Source: Methanoregula sp. UBA247
GTDB lineage: Archaea; Halobacteriota; Methanomicrobia; Methanomicrobiales; Methanospirillaceae
Reading direction: 5' to 3'
DNA: 19,382 bases
Assembly: GCA_002495055.1 (NCBI GenBank)
Contig: DADR01000022.1
Coordinates: 1,272-20,653 of the forward strand
The notes beneath the pieces were generated by a model that was not told where the DNA came from, did not search any database, and worked only from the letters and a program-made list of their open reading frames with translations. The translations under genes were made by a program, and so were the position numbers. Below, one piece after another: positions 14,233 through 19,382 of this stretch. Within the stretch, counting starts at the first letter, position 1; the number at the start of each line of letters is the position of its first letter.

Positions 14233-17200
14233 AGCTTCCCACCCAGCCCCTTCTTCTGCGTCTGCTGCATCGCCTCCCGTGAATAGCAGGCCTCGCAGAG
14301 CCGGACGCCGGTCTCCCGGTCGAGATACACGGCCGGTGTCAGATTGCAGACCGAGCACCGGCCCACGCTGCTGGAGATCCGCTGCATCGATGCCAGAGAG
14401 ATTGTACCGGGCAGGGGCGGAGTTTCGGCCCGGTGCTTCCGGGCCGCTGCGAGGTAACAGACCTTGCAGATGCGGCGGGCCTCCTGCTGGTCTTTCGGGC
14501 GGGCCTTCCGCTCGGAAGTCAATTTCTCAACAAACCAGGCACCTTTCCTGCCGCAGCAATAGCATATGGTCCGGCCCTCAGGAATCTCGAGTTTTTTGTA
14601 ATCGGCAGCCTTGATCTGCCGGCGTTCCGTAGGTTTACCGGTCGCCTGAAGGTTTTCCTTCCCAGCTGTGTCCGGCACGGGTTTCCGTGATTCAATCGGT
14701 AGTTGCCGGTCCTCCGGTTCGCGATTCTGCGGGGCCGGTGCGTTGTTCAAATCCGGTCTCACGGAATTTCCGGAGTCACCGTCGTACGTACCTGCGGGTA
14801 GATCAGCTGAAGCATTGTCATTGGTGAAATCTGAATTTCCACCGGATTTGCCATTTTGTACAGCTAAATGAGTGTTTGTACAGAGTACATCCAATTCCCC
14901 GCCGGAATCAATGGATCCCGATCTCACGGAATCTTCCGTAATCGTGCCGCCGGACTGCCGTGATTCCATGGGGCTGTCCAGGTCCGGCCCCGGCCCGTCA
15001 TCCAGCCAGACAGCTCCGCCTGTCATCCACTTTTCGAACAGGTCGTGGTCGAATGTGTACGCGTTTGTCCGCCGCCGGGTCGAATAACCGGTCTGCTCGT
15101 CTTCGGAAACCACCGTGCGATCCGTGTACGCGATCGCCGGGCACTTCTCCAATAGCCCGGTATACGTGGCACCCCGGCTCGTGTAGCCATGGATTAATCG
15201 GTGCAGAACCGCGTTCGAGAGCCCTGTTGCCTTCTGGAGCATCGGAATCGTGAACTCGACCCAGTGCAGGGTCACAATGGTACTGAGCAGGTCCGACTCC
15301 ATCTTCGTCAGTTTCGTAGTCTGGCCTCCGGCCGAACCATTCAATAAACTGTAGAGCCGGGCCGCGCCGTCGAAGTCGGCACGGTTCGCCGTGATGCAGG
15401 GCACACTGTTCACGACCTGCCGCTCACGCTGCAGCGAGAAGAGGAGCGCATGGGCTTTCACCAGACCGAGCAGCATCTCCGGGTTCCGGCGGTTGGTCTG
15501 GCTCTGGAACCGGATCCGCTTTGCATAGGGGATAACAACGTGCAGACGCTCGCGCCCGAGCGCCTCCCACATAGCCCGGCACAGCAGGACATCGGGCCGC
15601 TCTTCCTCGCCGTGCTCCGGTAGGGCCTCGCTGTCTTCGAGAATCCGGATGAGCACCCGGTTGTCCTGCTCGATCGTGTCGTCAATCCAGCAGGTGAGCA
15701 TCCGGTTGAATACCTGGTCGTCGCCGCTGCCCTCGACCTTCGCCACCCACCAGATGCAGCGCTCCGGAATGGTGCAGATGAACCCTTTCCGGTCCTTGTT
15801 CACGGTCCGGTAGATGAACGGCTTCCGGAACGAGGTCGTGACACCCTTGAGGATCTCGGACATATCGTCCGAGAGGCTCGTGTCATCGAGAACGATCACG
15901 GTGCCGGGCTGGAGGTTGTCGATGTAGAACAGGGCTTTGTTCGACATCGAGCCGGAGAGCTGGTGGCGTTCCGGGACCTGACGAATCAGCGTCGAGAACG
16001 CGTGCGACTTCCCCTTCCCGCTCTCTCCCGATACGGAGACGTGCAAACCTGTCGTGTTGAGGACAGAGCGGGAGGCAAGCGACATGATCAGGCACTCGCC
16101 CACGGTCTCGTCGCCTTCGTGGTCGAGCGCAAAGGTCCGGAGCATGGCCCGGAGCGGATCCCCGGACCTCAGCACCAGCAGGGACTCCTCTTCATGTTTA
16201 TCATCGGGGCCCGATGCTGGACTCGGCAGGATCCTGGGAGGGGGGCTGTCCAATTTCGGGCCCGGCCGCTTCTTTCCCGGCTCGAACTTCTCGCGCAACT
16301 CCTGCCACCGCTGCGACCCGCTGCCGCAGCTCTCGTGATGGCACCCGACATGAATTGCCCCGTTCGCGAACTGGATCGCATAGGCCCCGTCCTTGTGCGC
16401 GCCGGAGAATGGGCATTGTTCGAGTAGATACAATGTGCCGCCCTGGTAAGGTTTCTCGGACTGCACGGCGAGGTGGTGATCCAACAGCCAGCGCCGAAGA
16501 TCCAACGAGCCGCGGGCCTGCTGACCACCGGTCTTCCCTGCCGGTCGGAACGGGATCGGAGCGGTGGGAGGGTCCGGCAGGACACCGGCCAGCCGAATGA
16601 GCAGGGACCGTTCAACAACACCTGACGTTGTGGGGGCCTCGATGATCGCAGCGCGGCGATGGGGCCGGTCCATTGTACTGTCACCCTTCCGGCTCATTGT
16701 ACCGTAGAGCTTCCAGATCCGGGCCGCGTTGAAATTCGCGACATCAACCTGCGCCACAGCATCGTTGAAAACCGACGCGAGAACATCGAGACAGCGTTTC
16801 ACCAGGTCCCGCGATGCATCATCGTTCGGCAGGTTCATGCGGTAGAGCAGGTGTGCCCCGTTCCCGGAATCCGCGAGGACCGGTGCCGGCCAGCCCATCC
16901 CGGAGAGGTAATCAGCTATCTGCCGCGCTTTCGCGATCGCTGCCGCATGCTCCGCTTCAGTCGATGAGACCCCCGAAGGCCGGACCGGGTCCACATCAAC
17001 CGGCAGCCACTGGCGCCGGACGATATCGCTGTCCGCGGTGGTCACATCCTTCTTGCCAAGCCGCATCTTGATCCGGTTGGCCCGGCGGGAGAGCAGCGCG
17101 GGATTGACCGGGTTGAGCGTGACATAGACGCCCTGTACTGAAGGCACTCCCTCCAGCGTCCCGACTTTTCCTGCCAGATCTTCCGGCGAATCGAAATATC

Positions 17201-17294
17201 CCGAGGCTATCCCATCATCGGTGATAGCCCGGACCTCAACAACCTGGCCGGGAGTGAGAAGGATACGGGCGGCTGCGAGGACCTCATTCCCCAT
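14229..17294 (-). CDS. primase-helicase fusion with C-terminal zinc ribbons
   Basis: Seen: 1021 aa from ATG 17294 (35 bases after the previous stop). In order: an archaeo-eukaryotic primase/PrimPol-like domain (about 1-240) with LPVDVDP near residue 100, SGNGAHLLYR, and a FNAARIWKLYGTMSRKG segment; a Cys/His cluster CPFSGAHKDG...CHHESCG (about 290-325); an AAA+/D5-like helicase core with Walker A GESGKGKS (about 422-429) and Walker B VIVLDD (about 464); a helical region with a winged-helix-like part; a long S/G/D-rich disordered linker (about 770-895); and two C4 zinc ribbons (CYCC...CKVC and CSVC...CEAC) at the C-terminus. It would prime and unwind element DNA. The primase triad is assigned by eye. 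Reading from 17387 would overlap the 111-aa gene. Confidence 0.85.
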   Translation of the reverse strand: MGNEVLAAARILLTPGQVVEVRAITDDGIASGYFDSPEDLAGKVGTLEGVPSVQGVYVTLNPVNPALLSRRANRIKMRLGKKDVTTADSDIVRRQWLPVDVDPVRPSGVSSTEAEHAAAIAKARQIADYLSGMGWPAPVLADSGNGAHLLYRMNLPNDDASRDLVKRCLDVLASVFNDAVAQVDVANFNAARIWKLYGTMSRKGDSTMDRPHRRAAIIEAPTTSGVVERSLLIRLAGVLPDPPTAPIPFRPAGKTGGQQARGSLDLRRWLLDHHLAVQSEKPYQGGTLYLLEQCPFSGAHKDGAYAIQFANGAIHVGCHHESCGSGSQRWQELREKFEPGKKRPGPKLDSPPPRILPSPASGPDDKHEEESLLVLRSGDPLRAMLRTFALDHEGDETVGECLIMSLASRSVLNTTGLHVSVSGESGKGKSHAFSTLIRQVPERHQLSGSMSNKALFYIDNLQPGTVIVLDDTSLSDDMSEILKGVTTSFRKPFIYRTVNKDRKGFICTIPERCIWWVAKVEGSGDDQVFNRMLTCWIDDTIEQDNRVLIRILEDSEALPEHGEEERPDVLLCRAMWEALGRERLHVVIPYAKRIRFQSQTNRRNPEMLLGLVKAHALLFSLQRERQVVNSVPCITANRADFDGAARLYSLLNGSAGGQTTKLTKMESDLLSTIVTLHWVEFTIPMLQKATGLSNAVLHRLIHGYTSRGATYTGLLEKCPAIAYTDRTVVSEDEQTGYSTRRRTNAYTFDHDLFEKWMTGGAVWLDDGPGPDLDSPMESRQSGGTITEDSVRSGSIDSGGELDVLCTNTHLAVQNGKSGGNSDFTNDNASADLPAGTYDGDSGNSVRPDLNNAPAPQNREPEDRQLPIESRKPVPDTAGKENLQATGKPTERRQIKAADYKKLEIPEGRTICYCCGRKGAWFVEKLTSERKARPKDQQEARRICKVCYLAAARKHRAETPPLPGTISLASMQRISSSVGRCSVCNLTPAVYLDRETGVRLCEACYSREAMQQTQKKGLGGKL

Positions 17295-17329
17295 GGTTCC
17301 CCGGCATAGGCACCGCGGGCCTTCCGGTC

Positions 17330-17665
17330 TTACAGCACATAATCCAGCATCCCTTGAGGTTCCGCAACCATCGAGGCCGCAGCCCACTTCCCCTTCACAA
17401 CTGAGACAAATGAGATGTCAGCAATCGAGAAGGTCCGGGCGGCTGTGCTGAAGATGATCCTCCGAGCCCCATTGAACCCGGGACGTCTCCCGTAAATGAC
17501 GGCCCCGCTGTCAGCGTCACCTCCGTCCCGCATAACCGGGACGCGGTGCCCGTAGAAGAGGATATTCCGGATATCCTCCGTTGAAAGACGGTACAATCCT
17601 TCGGGAGTCTCAATGTTTACATTGCCTCCGCTGCTTTTGCGAACAATGACCTGGTTTACCGTCAT
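17330..17665 (-). CDS. unknown 111-aa protein of replication operon
   Basis: Seen: 111 aa from ATG 17665, with GGTGA five bases upstream; a GTG at 17674 would add three residues. Strand-rich: NQVIVRKSSGGNVNIETPEG (4-23), ILFYGHRVPVMRDGG, GAVIYGRRPGFNGARRIIFS, and ISFVSVVKGKW. No known motif. A small beta-rich basic protein next to a primase-helicase could be a single-strand DNA-binding or accessory factor; this is a guess. Confidence 0.72.
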   Translation of the reverse strand: MTVNQVIVRKSSGGNVNIETPEGLYRLSTEDIRNILFYGHRVPVMRDGGDADSGAVIYGRRPGFNGARRIIFSTAARTFSIADISFVSVVKGKWAAASMVAEPQGMLDYVL

Positions 17666-17670
17666 AAAAA

Positions 17671-17811
17671 TCACCGGGTCATTTCGGCAGGGTTAACCGT
17701 CAAAAAATGAAATATAGTCTGAGTAGAGCGATCTACTCCCCCTGTTCGTTTCATTGTGTAGTTGTGGTAGACTTGCATTTTAAGCGGGCAGGGGCTCAAG
17801 CTGTTTTGCAT
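17671..17811 (-). CDS. possible 46-aa gene bridging the operon
   Basis: Seen: ATG 17811 has a GGAGGAAA SD seven bases upstream, sits 16 bases inside the 44-aa gene, and its stop is five bases before ATG 17665. Translation gives MQNSLSPCPLKMQVYHNYTM... with no recognisable domain. Against it: unconvincing residue mix, and a perfect hairpin (17721-17738) inside it suggests a regulatory spacer. An 11-codon frame from ATG 17815 competes for the same SD. Confidence 0.35.
   Translation of the reverse strand: MQNSLSPCPLKMQVYHNYTMKRTGGVDRSTQTIFHFLTVNPAEMTR
17721..17738. promoter_or_regulatory. perfect inverted repeat within the replication operon
   Basis: GAGTAGAGCGATCTACTC: 7-bp arms with a GCGA spacer. 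It lies between the 44-aa and 111-aa genes. It could be an operator, a replication-initiator binding site or an RNA hairpin; it is not followed by a T-run, so it is a poor terminator. Confidence 0.45.
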
Positions 17812-17930
17812 GCATTTTCCTCCGCAATCACAAACAGTCCTTTGTCGATCATGAATTGTCCCAGGCCTTGAAATCCTGTTCGACGTTCGTAGGCTTCGAT
17901 AGCTTCACGTGTAACGTAAAGTTGATCCAT
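17796..17930 (-). CDS. 44-aa protein, first gene of replication operon
   Basis: Seen: ATG 17930 with AGGTG five bases upstream; 44 codons. MDQLYVTREAIEAYERRTGF begins with a short strand followed by a helix, then GLGQFMIDKGLFVIAEE. It looks like a real small folded protein, possibly a DNA-binding regulator, but no family is recognised. Its position directly after the promoter with a long inverted repeat would suit an autoregulator. Confidence 0.6.
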   Translation of the reverse strand: MDQLYVTREAIEAYERRTGFQGLGQFMIDKGLFVIAEENACKTA

Positions 17931-17939
17931 AGTAACACC

Positions 17940-18037
17940 TGTGCAAGCAACGTTTGCAAAATCGGTTGGTTATGTAGGCCTCAGCCCATCGGGTTTCGCT
18001 TGCACAAATTTTAGTGGTATATTAAATGTTATATACC
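17940..18037 (-). promoter_or_regulatory. promoter and operator of the replication operon
   Basis: On the minus strand, TATA-like TTTAATATACC (18026-18016) with a second GGTATATAAC (18037-18028) overlapping the integrase stop. Perfect 9-bp inverted repeat TGTGCAAGC (17940-17948) and GCTTGCACA (17998-18006), one arm close to the expected transcript start and the other just upstream of the SD. A shorter palindrome-like GCAACGTTTGC (17947-17957) abuts the left arm. The layout suits repression by a dimeric regulator. Confidence 0.6.
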
Positions 18038-19257
18038 TATCGAATTTGCTGCAATTCTAAATTCTTTTTCTCGTTTGTCAGGTATTCCATGAATTCCTTG
18101 CCATGGTGGAGGATGAACCACTTGATAGCCTGCTCGGAGGCAATCCCGCCCGGGCTCAAAGTTTCCCCGCATCCATAGCACCAGGTAGTGGTTGGCGGGT
18201 TGATGTGCTGGCAGTGCGGGCACTGGCGCGGCGCGACCTGTGGCTCCTTCTTTTTCTCAGGCTTCACAATGCCGTAAACCCTTGAGAGCTCGGAGTCGAT
18301 GTCTTTGCCGGTCAGGTGAGCATACGTTTCGAACATTGTGGTGTTGAGGGTCCCCCACATCATCATCTTGATGACACTCTCGCTCACGCCATCGTTGATC
18401 ATGTGGGTAATCCTCGAGTGCCGGAACAGGTGCGGCGTGACATGCTTGGCAATACCAGCCCGCTGAACAATCCGCTGGATCCGTTTTGCAATCGTTGCAT
18501 GGATAAAGGGCTGCCCCCAGCTGTTCACAAAAACCAGTGCGGACCCTTCCGGTTTGCTTGGGTAGTCCGCTTTCCAGTTCTGCAGGTACTGAGTGCACAT
18601 GTATGCCCGAACATACCGCGGGAATGCGGTCTTGAATTTGATACTGGTTGCTACACCGCCATTGCTGAACGTGAGATCTTCCCATTTCATTTGACAGACT
18701 TCGCCGATACGGAACCCGCCCTCGTATAAAAGCATGATGAGGGCACGGTCCGCGCTAGACTTGCATGATTGGATGATAGTTTTAATCTCATCGGGAGTCA
18801 GCAGGTCAGATGCTTTCTTGGTTACTTTATTTTTTGCCGGGGGTTTGAGGGCCCGGACCTTCTTCTCAGGGAGATTGCTGTATCCGTTTTCGATGGCCCA
18901 GAGCAGGAACCGTTTGAGGATCACCACATGGTCCGCAAGGGTGTTCTGCTTGAATGGCGTCCCCCGCTGGCTTTTCCCGGCCTTGAGTGCATCGATGCCG
19001 GCATAGACCCCGCCCATAGTGAGCTCGCGGTAGGGTCCGATGAACCGGCGCCAGCCAACCAGATTGAAGGAAAGCATGTTGACCCGGCCGGTGCAGATCC
19101 CCACCGAGGCCCGCTTCTCCGCGAGGAATTCACGGATCAGAGCTGCGTCGTCATGAGTCAAAAGACCGGTTGCGAGACCGGTGGCGATCGTGTGGTTCGA
19201 ATACTCGGGTTTGATAGTTGAGAAAACATCTGACTGTGTAGCTGTTGGGGTAGACAT
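18037..19257 (-). CDS. tyrosine recombinase (integrase) with C-terminal zinc ribbon
   Basis: Seen: 406 aa. An N-terminal SAM-like core-binding domain (about 20-140) is followed by the catalytic domain: R183 in GGFRIGE, probable K209 in KFKT, H276-x2-R279 in PHLFRHSR, W301 at the His/Trp position, and nucleophile Y312 in FETYAHLTG. Residues 346-363 (CPHC...CYGC) form a zinc ribbon, a tail seen in many archaeal integrase-like proteins. It catalyses site-specific insertion and excision by a 3'-phosphotyrosyl intermediate. The gene starts 61 bases from the 3' end of tRNA-Gln, the normal place for an integrase next to its attachment site. All catalytic residues are present, so it is probably active. 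No SD is visible at the ATG. Confidence 0.93.
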   Translation of the reverse strand: MSTPTATQSDVFSTIKPEYSNHTIATGLATGLLTHDDAALIREFLAEKRASVGICTGRVNMLSFNLVGWRRFIGPYRELTMGGVYAGIDALKAGKSQRGTPFKQNTLADHVVILKRFLLWAIENGYSNLPEKKVRALKPPAKNKVTKKASDLLTPDEIKTIIQSCKSSADRALIMLLYEGGFRIGEVCQMKWEDLTFSNGGVATSIKFKTAFPRYVRAYMCTQYLQNWKADYPSKPEGSALVFVNSWGQPFIHATIAKRIQRIVQRAGIAKHVTPHLFRHSRITHMINDGVSESVIKMMMWGTLNTTMFETYAHLTGKDIDSELSRVYGIVKPEKKKEPQVAPRQCPHCQHINPPTTTWCYGCGETLSPGGIASEQAIKWFILHHGKEFMEYLTNEKKNLELQQIR

Positions 19258-19318
19258 GAAAGAGGGTTGACCAGACTACCTAAAAGAGTTGTGATGCGAT
19301 TCCAACTTTTGGTCTGTA

Positions 19319-19382
19319 TACCCCCGACCAGATTCGAACTGGTGTCGCCGGATCCAAAGTCCTGCATGATTGACCGCTACAC
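19319..19382 (-). tRNA. tRNA-Gln (TTG), 5' end beyond window
   Basis: On the minus strand the sequence reads from the D-arm (GTGTAGCGGTCAATCAT) through an anticodon loop CTTTGGA (anticodon TTG), a perfect T-arm ACCAG-TTCGAAT-CTGGT, and the 3' acceptor strand CGGGGGT plus discriminator A; no CCA is encoded. The 5' acceptor strand lies outside the window. The anticodon stem CAGGA/TCCGG contains one A-G mismatch. Likely the attachment site of the neighbouring integrase. Confidence 0.88.

Noticed and set aside
13657..17071. Many long open frames on the plus strand and in other minus frames across the replication operon.
   Set aside because: They are expected shadows of GC-rich coding sequence; their translations are Arg/Pro/Ser-rich without domains, while the chosen frame has clear motifs.
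1..19320. A second copy of the tRNA-Gln 3' end that would mark the other boundary of the element.
   Set aside because: Searched by eye for GATTCGAACTGG and its neighbours on the plus strand; no match outside the tRNA itself.
1..19382. CRISPR arrays and insertion sequences.
   Set aside because: No regularly spaced short repeats with unique spacers, and no transposase-like gene or terminal inverted repeats with target duplications were seen.

Overview
The window looks like part of a methanogenic archaeal chromosome, most likely Methanomicrobiales (Methanoregula-like); the order-level placement is inference. Evidence: AT-rich TATA-type promoters, several starts without a Shine-Dalgarno (SD) site beside others with GGAGG-type sites, a family-B DNA polymerase homologue with a RecA-fold partner, and an archaeal-looking tRNA-Gln(TTG). 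Base composition is a mosaic: GC-rich blocks (about 1-1800, 8385-10060, 10815-11380, 13562-19382) alternate with AT-rich ones (2079-8013, 10144-10800, 12180-13560).

Layout. (a) 1-1385, minus strand: three overlapping genes, a P-loop-less RecA/KaiC-fold protein, an 84-residue protein and the N-terminus of a PolB homologue with degraded exonuclease motifs. This resembles a proposed archaeal 'mutasome' arrangement. (b) 1386-2078: no convincing gene, but a strongly structured GC-rich segment and copy A of a roughly 200-bp dispersed repeat; copy B is at 10817-11006 in the same orientation, so the two bracket about 9 kb. (c) 2079-8013: AT-rich defence-like island with a coupled pair (unknown 383-aa protein plus PD-(D/E)XK nuclease), a TdeIII-like type II restriction-modification pair, a small putative nuclease and a YaaA/DUF6884-like protein. 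(d) 8064-8165: decayed tail of a phage-type Dam methyltransferase. (e) 8385-10055, minus: four small genes that resemble a virion or membrane module, headed by a well-expressed-looking 167-aa gene with a 5' hairpin and its own terminator. (f) 10144-10772: AT-rich soluble/membrane gene pair. (g) 11057-11850, plus: an unknown protein and a winged-helix regulator. (h) 12238-13461: membrane-anchored TPR protein. (i) 13562-17930, minus: compact replication operon of up to six coupled genes (44 aa, 46 aa, 111 aa, 1021-aa primase-helicase, Dam-like methyltransferase, 42-aa basic protein) behind a promoter with a long inverted repeat. (j) 18037-19257: tyrosine integrase beside the 3' end of a tRNA-Gln gene cut by the right window edge.

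Together, (e) and (i)-(j) read as an integrated virus or plasmid-like element inserted in tRNA-Gln, carrying AT-rich cargo (c, f, h). No second copy of the tRNA 3' end was found, so the left boundary of the element is not visible, and the (a) genes may be host or element. Several genes under 60 codons were found by reading overlaps and SD sites.
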